Positions 25,753-34,644 of a stretch of 61,013 bases of DNA are shown piece after piece (position 1 is the stretch's first letter; each line of letters opens with the position of its first letter). Position numbers and translations under genes: made by a program. The notes below the pieces were generated by a model. That model was not told the origin of the DNA. It saw nothing but the letters and a program-made list of their open reading frames with translations, and ran no database searches. Source of the stretch: an uncultured Dorea sp. (GTDB lineage Bacteria > Bacillota > Clostridia > Lachnospirales > Lachnospiraceae); contig CAJTQA010000015.1 in NCBI GenBank assembly GCA_910578455.1, positions 1-61,013 on the forward strand, read 5' to 3'.

Positions 25753-26251
25753 GCTCTTCCTCCTTGTAATAAAATAAAATCAGAAAGAATAACAAAAATG
25801 TAGCAGCCGTCACATAGATATCCGCCACATTGAAAATCGGAAAGTTAATGAGTTTAAAGTAAAAAAAGTCGATGACATACTTGTGGCTTATACGGTCGAT
25901 GCAGTTGCCGTATGCCCCTGCCATAATCAGCACGGCGCATGCCCGCAGAAAAAAATATTTTTTTTCCATCGGAACCCTCCCGTAAAATATTATGACGGCT
26001 ACTGTCATAAGCACGACGCTGGCAAAGAAAAAAAGATGCTGGTTCTGAAACAGCCCAAAAGCAGCCCCCCTGTTTTCAAGATATTGGAGCTCAAAGACGC
26101 CGTCCAAAATCACGAATGGATTCTTTCCTTTTAAATGAGCAGCCGCCAGGCTTTTCGTAAACTGATCCAGCACAACGCCGGCAATCACAAACGCGAGAGC
26201 CATAATATAGTTTTTCTTCCGGTTTCCGGAAATCTGGGAATTCATATTCAT
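25706..26251 (-). CDS. lspA: Lipoprotein signal peptidase II
   Basis: LspA cuts signal peptides from prolipoproteins in the membrane. The 181-residue protein has four hydrophobic helices and the two catalytic aspartates in YGNCIDRISHKYVIDFFYF and FNVADIYV. NRGAAFGLF is also a family signature. It follows ylmH by 10 bases and overlaps the rluD-type gene. Confidence 0.94.
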   Translation of the reverse strand: MNMNSQISGNRKKNYIMALAFVIAGVVLDQFTKSLAAAHLKGKNPFVILDGVFELQYLENRGAAFGLFQNQHLFFFASVVLMTVAVIIFYGRVPMEKKYFFLRACAVLIMAGAYGNCIDRISHKYVIDFFYFKLINFPIFNVADIYVTAATFLLFFLILFYYKEEELERIFHSGKRCGRAD

Positions 26252-26261
26252 TAAATCCTCA

Positions 26262-27017
26262 CTAAATATATTTTCGTACAGATACGTAATAGCGCCCTTT
26301 TTTTGTCTCGGATAAAATGCCCTGATAGCAGATGCGCCCCATCCCTCTCACGGAGATCAGATTCTCGGGTTCCAGGCGATAGCCGTTGCTTGTGATCTGC
26401 TTTCCGTTGACGAACACTTTTCCAGTTTCGATGTAAGCGGAAAGCTTGCTCCTGGACAGCGGGAACGCCACTGACAGAACCGTGTCAAGGCGCACAGACG
26501 GAACTGTTCCCTTTATCTCGGAAAAATCCGGAACATATGATATATCGGCTATCTCCTTCTTTTCACATGCCACGGACGTATGGCGGACACAGGTCAGGCT
26601 GTCTGCAACATAGCCTGCAATTTCATCGCAGACAAAGACAATGGCGGAATCTTCATTTACTATGATATCCCCGAATTTGGAACGTTCCAGCCCAAGGTTC
26701 ATGATAGAGCCGAGATAGTCGCGGTGCGACAGTTTCTCCGCAAACTTAACGCTTAGCGGATGGACAAAAAGCGCCTGAAAGGGATATGTGTATTCATAGC
26801 ATATATTCTCCGGCAGAAAGACAGCCATCTGCCTTTCTGCCAGCCCGTAGCCGCCGAACATCTCAAATCTGGCGGAAAGCCTGTCCTTAGGCAGCGTATG
26901 GAGGATGTTCTGTTCATTGAGGTTCAGAAAATCCGAAAAAACTGCGATATCACGCTGAAATGCCTGATTAGACAGGTCTATCAGGCGTTTTTTTAGCATT
27001 AATTCTTCTTTATCCAT
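26262..27017 (-). CDS. ylmH: S4-domain RNA-binding protein YlmH
   Basis: YlmH is a ribosome-associated protein of the division cluster in Gram-positive bacteria. The 251-residue protein has an N-terminal domain (FGGYGLAERQMAVFLPE) and a C-terminal S4 domain (FPLSRSKLSAYIETGKVFVN, SVRGMGRI). It sits between sepF and lspA. In many relatives divIVA lies in this gap, but here only 10 bases separate it from lspA. Confidence 0.9.
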   Translation of the reverse strand: MDKEELMLKKRLIDLSNQAFQRDIAVFSDFLNLNEQNILHTLPKDRLSARFEMFGGYGLAERQMAVFLPENICYEYTYPFQALFVHPLSVKFAEKLSHRDYLGSIMNLGLERSKFGDIIVNEDSAIVFVCDEIAGYVADSLTCVRHTSVACEKKEIADISYVPDFSEIKGTVPSVRLDTVLSVAFPLSRSKLSAYIETGKVFVNGKQITSNGYRLEPENLISVRGMGRICYQGILSETKKGRYYVSVRKYI

Positions 27018-27025
27018 AGTGCATA

Positions 27026-27565
27026 TTAAAACCTTGAACGCATGGAAGACGCGTCAAAGGATGTGTTCAGGAGATCCTGAAGGTCTCCGGTTATGTCTAC
27101 ATTTGTCGGCGTTACCAGGAATATGTAGTTGGAAATCTTCTGGAGGTTCCCATCTATGGCAAATGTAGCGCCCGATGTAAAGTCAATGATCCTCTGGGCA
27201 ATCTCAAGGTCAAGCCCCTCAAGGTTCAGGATAACTGTCCGTCCGTTCAGAAGCGTCTCCGTAATCTCACGCGCATCTTCCACAGACGTAGGCTTTACGA
27301 CACAGACTTCCATACTGCCGCTGTTTCTTCTGGCAGGCTGGCGCATCGGCGTTACCTTGCTGCTGGAGCGGGCGTTTCCCCTGGATCTTGGCGCAAGCTC
27401 ATAATCCCCGTCCTCTTCATCATCATAATCATTGCTTTTTCGAAAAAATCCTCTTTTGGGTTTTTCTTCGTATTCATCTTCATATTCGTCATCATAGAAA
27501 TCATCATCGTACTCATCGTCACCGTTTAATTTCATGATGTCCAAAAACCTGTCTAATACTCCCAT
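27026..27565 (-). CDS. sepF: Cell division protein SepF
   Basis: SepF polymerises at the division ring and anchors FtsZ to the membrane. The 179-residue protein starts MGVLDRFLDIMKL, an amphipathic membrane-binding helix, followed by a very acidic low-complexity linker (Asp/Glu/Tyr-rich, about residues 17-62) and the C-terminal SepF domain (VCVVKPTSVEDAREITETLL, RIIDFTSGATFAIDGNLQKI). ATG 27565 is chosen over the upstream TTG because it gives the family N-terminus. Confidence 0.93.
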   Translation of the reverse strand: MGVLDRFLDIMKLNGDDEYDDDFYDDEYEDEYEEKPKRGFFRKSNDYDDEEDGDYELAPRSRGNARSSSKVTPMRQPARRNSGSMEVCVVKPTSVEDAREITETLLNGRTVILNLEGLDLEIAQRIIDFTSGATFAIDGNLQKISNYIFLVTPTNVDITGDLQDLLNTSFDASSMRSRF

Positions 27566-27606
27566 CGTCAAAAACTCTCCTATCTTATGTTAATGTATAA
27601 ATATAT

Positions 27607-28302
27607 TTATACATGTGAATAATCACGCTCTCCGAAAATGCCGGTTCCAACGCGAACCATAGTCGCACCTTCTTCTACTGCAACTTCATAATCATTTGTC
27701 ATTCCCATGGATAAAACACCCATAGTAATATTATGGGTGTTTTTGCCTGCAATGTCAACAGACAATTTGCGTAATCGCTCAAAAATGAGACGATTTTCTT
27801 CAGCATTTCCCACAAACGGGGCAATCGTCATAAGCCCGAGGACGCGGATGTTCGAAAATTGTGCGATTTCGTCGGTAAACGCATCCAATTCATCCGGAGC
27901 TACTCCAAATTTTGATTCCTCTCCGGCTACGTTGACTTCAATGAGGATGTTGGCCGTCAGATTATGTTTTCTGGCCTCCCTGTCAATCGTCTCGGCAAGC
28001 CTTATGGAATCGACGGAATGGATAAGCTCCACTTTATCGATGATATATTTTACTTTATTGCGCTGCAGATGCCCGATCATATGCCAGCGGATATCTTTCG
28101 GAAGAGCCTCGTACTTGTCCGCAAGCTCCTGCACTTTATTTTCCCCGAATACCCGCACTCCCAGGTCATAGGCCTCCTGCAGCACTTCAACGGGCTTGGT
28201 CTTGCTGACGGCGATCAATGTGACATCCTCCCGGCTGCGCCCGGAAACGCTGCATGCCTCGCATATCTTATTTTCTATGTTTTGTAAATTTTCCTTCAAC
28301 AT
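27607..28302 (-). CDS. yggS: YggS-family pyridoxal phosphate homeostasis protein
   Basis: The 231-residue single-domain PLP-binding protein has the lysine in VTLIAVSKTKPVE that binds the cofactor, then GENKVQELADKYE, WHMIGHLQRNKV and LSMGMTNDYEVAVEEGATMVRVG, all diagnostic. It buffers PLP in the cytoplasm. It precedes sepF by about 40 bases in the transcription direction, the standard order. Confidence 0.95.
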   Translation of the reverse strand: MLKENLQNIENKICEACSVSGRSREDVTLIAVSKTKPVEVLQEAYDLGVRVFGENKVQELADKYEALPKDIRWHMIGHLQRNKVKYIIDKVELIHSVDSIRLAETIDREARKHNLTANILIEVNVAGEESKFGVAPDELDAFTDEIAQFSNIRVLGLMTIAPFVGNAEENRLIFERLRKLSVDIAGKNTHNITMGVLSMGMTNDYEVAVEEGATMVRVGTGIFGERDYSHV

Positions 28303-28313
28303 TTTTATGCTCC

Positions 28314-29696
28314 TTAAAAAACTACTGAATTTTCTGTAATAATGCCGCCGTCCAGGGCAATGTGGTCATAGTTCGTAAGGCTGTAGTCGTTTCCTGCCCT
28401 TACGATATAGTACTCATCGCTCTCGCAGAGAATCTCAATCTGCTTGAACACCGCATACCCCTTATTGATATTGTAAACTCCTTTGAGGGGTTTCGTGCTC
28501 CTCAGAGACAGCGTCTCGGAAGATTCCGGCTTTATCAGCACCGTATTTTCATCAAACACAAGCGGATCCAGATAAATGCTATTGGTTTCCTGATCCCAGT
28601 AATATACGTTTACTTTTTTAAATTCCGCCTGCCCGCCTTTCTTCCTGACAAGCACCCCGGCCTCGCTGCTGTTGCCGCCGCGGGAAAGGTAGTCTTCCGG
28701 AACGGTATAAAACTTTTTCTTCACAACGGCTGATTTGGGGATCTTAAGCCCGGATTCGTCTTCCAGGATTAATTCAATGTCCAGGTACCGCTCCTGCACA
28801 TAGCGGATCATCCCGGAATGAAAGGTCAGGTACCCCAGTTTCTGCCCGGAGGAGGAAGAAATGGAAAAGTCAGCCCTCTCCGTCTGGCCGTCCTTGGAAA
28901 ACTTAACCTTAACCCGCTTAAGTTCCTCCATCTCCTTTGCCGAGTCGTCGCTCAGGGGGATGACAAGCGTCCAGATGTCGCTCGTGACGAGCTTATATAT
29001 CGCGTCTCCCGGCTTGACGGCAGCGTTGTCTTCCATGGCATGGGATGCGTAATCCTCCTTTGACAGCATGCCTTCTGTGACATTGTCCGCGGTGATGCCT
29101 TCAAACCCGTCAAGAAAATATTGGATAATTCCGTCTGCCGCAGCCGGGTACGCTGTGAGCCCGCTGTTATTTTGCCCAAGCTTTGCCTCCAGCTGGGCGC
29201 GCCTGCTCTGACTTGATTTTCCCTCAAGGGCCGTCACGATATTGCTTTTCAGCGCGTAGACATCCCGGAAATGCCCGGAGTTGGAATTTTCGCTGAAAGA
29301 CTGTATCTTCAGCAAGAGCGCCGCCTGCTCCTCCGAGGATAATTCGCTTTGGCCGTCGGCGCCGGCATCTTTAAAATTAAGTTTCTTATCGGAAAGCGTG
29401 TAGACATTTGTCTTTGCCCCAATCTTGCTGCCTTCCGGAATAAAGTAATTGATATATCCTCCGTCATTTGCCGAAACCACGGTCTCCTCCCGGATGGCAA
29501 GCCCTGTATATGCCCTGTCTTTTAATATGGAGCCTTCCCGAACCTCATACACTGAGACATGCTTATTCGTTATATAGGTAAAGACCGTAACAATCAGATA
29601 AATAAATATAATCCCAAAGATTGCATTCCCAATGTTAAGATACGGCCTTTTCCTGTATGTCTGTATATTTGTCAAATTCTTACCTGCCAAAATCAA
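28314..29696 (-). CDS. HlyD-like membrane protein
   Basis: The 460-residue protein has one membrane helix near the N-terminus (NIGNAIFGIIFIYLIVTVFTY) and a long outside part with a biotin-lipoyl-like hairpin (DGGYINYFIPEGSKIGAKT, VKPGDAIYKLV), as in periplasmic-adaptor-type HlyD proteins. No partner transporter lies nearby. It starts with TTG overlapping the stop of the radical SAM gene upstream (TTGA) and is 11 bases from yggS, so it is in the same operon. Its role beside the division genes is unknown. Confidence 0.75.
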   Translation of the reverse strand: MILAGKNLTNIQTYRKRPYLNIGNAIFGIIFIYLIVTVFTYITNKHVSVYEVREGSILKDRAYTGLAIREETVVSANDGGYINYFIPEGSKIGAKTNVYTLSDKKLNFKDAGADGQSELSSEEQAALLLKIQSFSENSNSGHFRDVYALKSNIVTALEGKSSQSRRAQLEAKLGQNNSGLTAYPAAADGIIQYFLDGFEGITADNVTEGMLSKEDYASHAMEDNAAVKPGDAIYKLVTSDIWTLVIPLSDDSAKEMEELKRVKVKFSKDGQTERADFSISSSSGQKLGYLTFHSGMIRYVQERYLDIELILEDESGLKIPKSAVVKKKFYTVPEDYLSRGGNSSEAGVLVRKKGGQAEFKKVNVYYWDQETNSIYLDPLVFDENTVLIKPESSETLSLRSTKPLKGVYNINKGYAVFKQIEILCESDEYYIVRAGNDYSLTNYDHIALDGGIITENSVVF

Positions 29697-30652
29697 GCCC
29701 CCTGAATCTTATCTAATGCAGCTCCATTCAGATAATGGAAGTTTTTCCCCTGGAAACTTCCGGAGGAATGCATTTTTTCCACAGTTTCATCTCTTAGTTT
29801 CCACCAGCTCTGCCCCCAGTTGGAAAATACGGCATCCTTTTTTGGTATCCTTGAGAACAGGCGTTCAACAGCAATGCCCGGATCAAGGTTTTCTAAAAAT
29901 GCGATCAGCCTCTGAATATACTCGTCTTTCGAGCACAAGCTTATTGTACCATTTTCATAATCCTCACACAACCTGGTGTTTTTCGCGATATACAGCGAAT
30001 GGATCTTCACTGTGCTTACCCTGAGCGCCGACAGGAACCTGGCGGTTTCCACGCAGTCAGGCATGCCGTCTCCCGGAAGGTTAAGAATTACATGGGCGCA
30101 GATGCCAAATCCGTACTCCCGGATCATGAGGACCGCGTCAATAAACTCGGCAAGCCCATGTCCTCTTCCGATACGGGCCAGCGTTCGGTAATTTACAGTC
30201 TGGAGCCCAAGCTCCACGGTAATGTCAAGTTTCTTTCCAATAGAAATCTCCCTCAAAACATCCAGATACTCTCTCCGTATGCAGTCGGGCCTCGTAGATA
30301 CCGCGATGCCCGCAAGACCTGATACGCCTCCCGCCTCTGTCATATACTGCCGGAACTCTGAAACCGGAAGAAACGTATTGGTATAGTTTTGAAAATATGC
30401 GATAAACTTATGTGCGTTATATTTGCGCCTGATATGCTCCTTTGTGTCCTCCAACTGCTTTTTTACCAGAACAGATGCATCCATCGCCTCAAATCCGGTT
30501 CCGCATTCCGCACAGAAACTGCATCCTCCTGCCCCGCCGGCGCGGTTGGGACATCCTGCCGGAATGTTCACCGGCAGCTTGTATACTTTCTCACCGTATT
30601 TTTCTTTCAGATAATCCGAATATGCATAATAGGGTAGCTTTTCCTGTTTCAT
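29693..30652 (-). CDS. Radical SAM protein of the YhcC/TIGR01212 type
   Basis: The 319-residue protein has cysteines in AGCPNRAGGAGGCSFCAECG, an extended cluster motif (CxNRDGxxxxGGCxFC-like) typical of this family, and later ICAHVILNLPGDG. Its reaction is not established. It starts at 30652 opposite the DUF378 gene and its stop overlaps the HlyD-like gene's start by four bases. Confidence 0.88.
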   Translation of the reverse strand: MKQEKLPYYAYSDYLKEKYGEKVYKLPVNIPAGCPNRAGGAGGCSFCAECGTGFEAMDASVLVKKQLEDTKEHIRRKYNAHKFIAYFQNYTNTFLPVSEFRQYMTEAGGVSGLAGIAVSTRPDCIRREYLDVLREISIGKKLDITVELGLQTVNYRTLARIGRGHGLAEFIDAVLMIREYGFGICAHVILNLPGDGMPDCVETARFLSALRVSTVKIHSLYIAKNTRLCEDYENGTISLCSKDEYIQRLIAFLENLDPGIAVERLFSRIPKKDAVFSNWGQSWWKLRDETVEKMHSSGSFQGKNFHYLNGAALDKIQGA

Positions 30653-30729
30653 AAAATTTCCTTTTTATGTATAGTTTCTGTCCTCGCCATGCATACTAGA
30701 GATAGTATGAAAAAAGGAGGCAATTGTTA

Positions 30730-30942
30730 ATGAAATGGTTTGATAATACAGCCCTGACTCTTGTAATCATCGGTGCAGTCAACTGGCTGCTGGTAGGAAT
30801 CTTCCGGTTTGACCTGGTTGCATTCCTTCTCGGGAACCTCTCATGGTCTTCACGCATTGTCTATGCAATCGTAGGACTGTGCGGCTTATACCTTATCAGT
30901 CTGTACGGCAGGATCGGCAATGCGTCTGACATGCAGCCTTAG
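30730..30942 (+). CDS. DUF378 family small membrane protein
   Basis: The 70-residue protein has two hydrophobic helices (TLVIIGAVNWLLVGIF, IVYAIVGLCGLYLISLY) with the GAVNWLLVG signature of DUF378. The start has aaaaaggagg nine bases upstream. It is the only + strand gene between 24 kb and the window end. Function unknown. Confidence 0.88.
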   Translation: MKWFDNTALTLVIIGAVNWLLVGIFRFDLVAFLLGNLSWSSRIVYAIVGLCGLYLISLYGRIGNASDMQP

Positions 30943-30953
30943 CAGGATAAATG

Positions 30954-30979
30954 ATGGGGAATCCTTTGGGATTCCCCAT
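30954..30979. terminator. Hairpin between DUF378 and dacA
   Basis: A perfect 11-base stem, atggggaatcc and ggattccccat, has a tttg loop. Neither side has a good T run, so it may be a weak two-way terminator for the converging genes. Confidence 0.5.
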
Positions 30980-30986
30980 TGCCAGC

Positions 30987-32024
30987 TTATTCGTTATCTG
31001 AAATCCCTTCAATCAAAGCGGTCATATCCTGATACAGGACATCTTTCGTTCCGGCTCCCATGACAATCGATATATACGGTTTTCCGGCATCCGACCGGTC
31101 TAAAAGCACCAGGCAGTTACCGGCTTTTAAAGTAGTGCCTGTCTTTCCGCCCACAATCTCCCCGCTTTTTGGAAGAGGAGCCTCTCCCAGGGCATAATAA
31201 TTTGTCGGTTCCCATACAATCTGCCGGGTAGTGCCGTCCGCATTTTTCACATCTGTTTTGTAGGACTTTGCCTGTATCATCTCCAGAAATTTTTCATTTT
31301 TAATACATTCGTTAAAAATCAGATACATATCATAGGCGGTCGTATAATGGTCCTCATTGTGAAGCCCGTTGGAATTCACAAAATGAGACTTTGTAGCCAT
31401 GATCTCCTGCGCCTTTTCATTCATCTTTTCCGCAAAGGCCTTCTCGCTGCCGCTGATATGCTCGGCGATAGCCACCGCGTTATCATTGCCGGAATAGAGC
31501 AAAAGCCCGTAGAGAAGGTCGCCAAGCGTAAGCTCATCGCCCGCTTTTATCCCGCAGACCTGTTCGTCCGCGGCAAATTTTCCGGCATCCGCATTGGCAG
31601 ACACAGTGACCGTGTCGGATAAGTCCGCGCTATCCAGCGCTACCAGCGCCGTCATCAGCTTAGTCAGGCTTGCCGGATACATCCTTTCATGAATATTATA
31701 TGCAAAATCAACTGTTTTTCCTTCAACGTCAAAAAGTGCTGCCGATTTCAGTGTATCGGTCGCCGGAGCTCCCTTCATATCCACATTATCTGCCGCAACA
31801 CACAAATCAGCCGAATACAATTCTTCGCGGTGAAACGCTTTGTCATAACCCGAAGACTCATATTCAGCTACAAGGTACTTCTCTTTTGCCTGGTATTTTG
31901 TATATGCAATCCCGGCAGCCGCAATGCACAGCGCAGTAAACACAAAAAACATCCTGCGGACTGCGCGGTTACGTCTTTTTATAGCCGCCCGGTATTTTCT
32001 TGATCTCTTATCGGTACATCTCAC
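30987..32024 (-). CDS. dacA: D-alanyl-D-alanine carboxypeptidase (low-molecular-weight PBP)
   Basis: The 345-residue serine peptidase trims the last D-Ala from peptidoglycan stem peptides. It has a basic N-terminus and membrane helix (MFFVFTALCIAAAGIAYTKY), then the motifs YPASLTKLMTAL (SxxK), YSGNDNA (SxN) and GGKTGTT (KTG). The long C-terminal extension of some DacA proteins is absent. The GTG start overlaps the end of mgsA by 17 bases. It is the last gene of the cell-shape operon. Confidence 0.92.
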   Translation of the reverse strand: MRCTDKRSRKYRAAIKRRNRAVRRMFFVFTALCIAAAGIAYTKYQAKEKYLVAEYESSGYDKAFHREELYSADLCVAADNVDMKGAPATDTLKSAALFDVEGKTVDFAYNIHERMYPASLTKLMTALVALDSADLSDTVTVSANADAGKFAADEQVCGIKAGDELTLGDLLYGLLLYSGNDNAVAIAEHISGSEKAFAEKMNEKAQEIMATKSHFVNSNGLHNEDHYTTAYDMYLIFNECIKNEKFLEMIQAKSYKTDVKNADGTTRQIVWEPTNYYALGEAPLPKSGEIVGGKTGTTLKAGNCLVLLDRSDAGKPYISIVMGAGTKDVLYQDMTALIEGISDNE

Positions 32025-32403
32025 GCCACTCCAAATCTCCTCTGTCTATTGCTAAGATAACAAGCTCGGCCGTTGCCAGGTTTGTTGCCATCGGGATATT
32101 ATAAGTGTCGCACAGACGGATCACGTCATTGACATCCGGCTCATGGGGTTTCGGATTTGAAGGCTCCCGCAGGAAAATCAGCGCATCAATATCGTTCTGT
32201 GCGATCTGCGCCCCAAGCTGCTGCTTGCCGCCAAGAGGCCCCGCCAGATATTTATGGATGTTCAGGTTCGTAACTTCCTCAATCAACCGCCCTGTCGTAC
32301 CTGTCGCATACAGACTATGCTTACTTAATATGCCCCGGTATGCAATGCAGAAATTCTGCATAAGCGTTTTTTTCGAATCATGTGCAATTAGGCCAATGTT
32401 CAT
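32008..32403 (-). CDS. mgsA: Methylglyoxal synthase family protein lacking the catalytic Asp
   Basis: The 131-residue protein matches MgsA across its length: MNIGLIAHDSKK, LYATGTTGRLI, HEPDV and ATNLATAEL. MgsA turns dihydroxyacetone phosphate into methylglyoxal. Aligned to Escherichia coli MgsA with a constant offset of 11, the catalytic base Asp71 (GGDQQ) is Lys60 here (GGKQQ, codon AAG), and Asp91 is Glu80. His8, His87 and Asp90 are kept. The enzyme may be inactive or changed. The ATG at 32403 has aaggag ten bases upstream. The gene follows rodA. Confidence 0.85.
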   Translation of the reverse strand: MNIGLIAHDSKKTLMQNFCIAYRGILSKHSLYATGTTGRLIEEVTNLNIHKYLAGPLGGKQQLGAQIAQNDIDALIFLREPSNPKPHEPDVNDVIRLCDTYNIPMATNLATAELVILAIDRGDLEWREMYR

Positions 32404-32417
32404 TGTTTCCACACTCC

Positions 32418-33542
32418 TTACTGATACTTCTTCGGCTGCAATCCGACATTCAGCACAAATCCTATGCCCATGTAAAGGCTCACGAGAGACGTAAGGCCAT
32501 AGCTTACAAAAGGCAGGGGAACCCCGGTATTAGGCATCAGCCCTGTGGCAACCGAAATATTGATAAAGCTCTGGACTCCGATGAGCCCTCCTACCCCGCA
32601 GCAGATAATTCTCCCCGCCAGGTTTTGCGCCCGTATCCCAATCAATATACATTGTATCACAATCAATAGCAATAAAGCAATAACTATACAGCCGCCGATG
32701 AAACCTAATTCCTCCCCGATAATGGCAAAGATAAAATCTGTCTGGGGCTCCAGGATAAAATTACCGTTCTTCACCGATGTGGTAGTGTTGTTGTTAAGTC
32801 CTTTTCCTACAAGCTGTCCGGAGCCGATTGCCATGACAGAGTTGTTCTGCTGGTAGGCCTCGTCGCTTGCATATTCCTCCGGATTTAAAAACGCCAGGAT
32901 CCTCTTCTGCTGGTATTCCTTTAGGAAAGGCTGGTTCGGCATGACGGCGATGCTTAAAAAAATCACGGAGGCAGGTATCAGCACCAGGAGAATCTTTGCG
33001 ATTATCCGGTAGCTCAGCCCGCCCACATAGATCAGAAGGCAGATGACCAGCGCCGTAACGATAGTCGTAGAAAGATTCGGCTCTACGATGATCAGCCCCA
33101 GGGGCACTGCCGAGAGAGCTGCGTATCTGATCAATGACGGGATTTCATTAATATTTTCCCTGTGATCCATAATATATTTTGAAAAAAACAGTATTAAAAG
33201 TATCTTGGCAAGCTCAGACGGCTGAAAAGTCGTAAAACCAAGGTTGATCCACCTCTTTGCTCCGTTAACTGTCTGCCCTATCAAAAGGACGCTCCCCAGG
33301 CTTCCGATTGCTACCAGGTAGATAATCCAGTTAAACTCCAGTATCCAGATATAATCAAACAGCGATACGGCGGCCATGACGGACAGGCCGATGATGACAC
33401 CGAATATCTGCCTGTTCTGGAGGCTTTCCTTTGCGCTTCCCACCACGAAGATCCCCAGCACGGACAGCGCAAAAACAAGTGCCACCAATACAAAATTATA
33501 GTTTTTTACATGATATGCTTTTATAAATCCAGGTAATTTCAA
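32418..33542 (-). CDS. rodA: Rod-shape glycosyltransferase RodA
   Basis: RodA is the SEDS peptidoglycan polymerase that works with PBP2 in cylinder growth. The 374-residue protein has ten hydrophobic helices and the family segments KRWINLGFTTFQPSELAKI and NTGVPLPFVSYGLTSLVS. The start codon is TTG within TTGA shared with the minE stop, with gggagaag upstream. Its partner PBP2 is encoded four genes earlier in the same operon. Confidence 0.93.
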   Translation of the reverse strand: MKLPGFIKAYHVKNYNFVLVALVFALSVLGIFVVGSAKESLQNRQIFGVIIGLSVMAAVSLFDYIWILEFNWIIYLVAIGSLGSVLLIGQTVNGAKRWINLGFTTFQPSELAKILLILFFSKYIMDHRENINEIPSLIRYAALSAVPLGLIIVEPNLSTTIVTALVICLLIYVGGLSYRIIAKILLVLIPASVIFLSIAVMPNQPFLKEYQQKRILAFLNPEEYASDEAYQQNNSVMAIGSGQLVGKGLNNNTTTSVKNGNFILEPQTDFIFAIIGEELGFIGGCIVIALLLLIVIQCILIGIRAQNLAGRIICCGVGGLIGVQSFINISVATGLMPNTGVPLPFVSYGLTSLVSLYMGIGFVLNVGLQPKKYQ

Positions 33543-33751
33543 TCTTCTTCTCCCATAAAATCAATATGTAAATAAGTCCGCGTTATCTGCACGCAGAAAT
33601 TATCTTCTGTAAATTCAATATATTTTGAGAGCACTTCATGCAGCTCCGTGCATATCCTCTCATACGCTTCCGGGGTACAGTTCATCCTGTCCGACGTGAC
33701 CAGGGCTCGTATCCTCTCCCTGGCAATGTTTACAGACGATCTTTTCAGCAT
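33539..33751 (-). CDS. minE: Cell division topological factor MinE
   Basis: MinE drives pole-to-pole movement of MinD. The 70-residue protein has the N-terminal MinD-contact helix with ARERIRALVTSDRM and a C-terminal dimer domain (YIEFTEDNFCVQITRTYLHI). taaggagg lies upstream of the ATG. It follows minD by 11 bases and overlaps rodA. The absence of divIVA nearby fits a MinE-type Min system. Confidence 0.9.
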   Translation of the reverse strand: MLKRSSVNIARERIRALVTSDRMNCTPEAYERICTELHEVLSKYIEFTEDNFCVQITRTYLHIDFMGEED

Positions 33752-33762
33752 GGGATACCTCC

Positions 33763-34554
33763 TTAGTCTTTCTTAAACAGATGTGAAAGCATCGAAAGGA
33801 TCCCTCCGCCTGCGTCCAGATCCATGACGGGAACTTCCTCCCCGAGAATCCTGCGGCAGATATTTCCGTATGATTTTCCTGCCTTTGAATCCATCCCAAT
33901 AACTGGCTCGCCCTGGTTTGTGCCAATTACGACCCGCTCGTCATCCGGGATTGCGCCGATGAGGGGGATGGAAAGAATCTCTGTCACGTCGTCCACCGAC
34001 ATCATATCGCCCCTTTTGACCATATCTGTCCGGATGCGGTTGATGATCAGGGCATTGTCACGGAGCTTATTTTTTTCCAGTAGCCCTATGATGCGGTCGG
34101 CATCACGGATTGCCGAAACTTCCGGGGTGGTGACCACAATCGCCCGGTCGGCGCCGGCGATGGCATTTTGGAATCCCTGTTCAATTCCGGCAGGCGAATC
34201 AAGGATCACGTAATCAAATTCTTCTTTTAATTCTGAAGTAAGCTTTTTCATCTGCCCCGGTGAGACGGCAGTCTTGTCTTTCGTCTGCGCCGACGGAAGC
34301 AGGTACAGGCTTTCGTAACGCTTGTCCCGGATCAGCGCCTGTTTTAGCCGGCAGTTTCCTTCGATAACATCGACAAGGTTATAGACGATGAGGTTTTCAA
34401 GCCCCATAACAACGTCCAGATTGCGAAGTCCGAGATCCGTATCGATAACTACGACTTTTTTCCCGAGCTGCGACAGCCCTGCTCCGATATTGGCAGTTGT
34501 CGTCGTCTTGCCAACCCCGCCTTTTCCTGATGTGATTACAATAACTTCTCCCAT
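33763..34554 (-). CDS. minD: Septum-site-determining ATPase MinD
   Basis: MinD is a membrane-binding ATPase that places the division site. The 263-residue protein begins MGEVIVITSGKGGVGKTTTT with the deviant Walker A motif, then DTDLGLRNLDVVMGLEN and DSPAGIEQGFQNAI. The C-terminus (SMLSHLFKKD) is the amphipathic membrane tail. The start at 34554 has aggagga upstream; the longer open frame to 34635 adds 27 residues without family similarity. It follows the PBP2 gene directly. minC, normally next to it, is not seen. Confidence 0.95.
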   Translation of the reverse strand: MGEVIVITSGKGGVGKTTTTANIGAGLSQLGKKVVVIDTDLGLRNLDVVMGLENLIVYNLVDVIEGNCRLKQALIRDKRYESLYLLPSAQTKDKTAVSPGQMKKLTSELKEEFDYVILDSPAGIEQGFQNAIAGADRAIVVTTPEVSAIRDADRIIGLLEKNKLRDNALIINRIRTDMVKRGDMMSVDDVTEILSIPLIGAIPDDERVVIGTNQGEPVIGMDSKAGKSYGNICRRILGEEVPVMDLDAGGGILSMLSHLFKKD

Positions 34555-34644
34555 GAATAACTTTCCTCCTGTTTCTGGTTTACTTGAAGGCTCAGGCATG
34601 CAAATGCCTTTATCATTCGTACCTGAAAGTTCCATTTATGGATT

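Noticed and set aside
34555..34635. 27-residue upstream extension of MinD as a remnant of minC
   Set aside because: The extra codons show no MinC similarity that I can see, and a good ribosome binding site lies just before ATG 34554.
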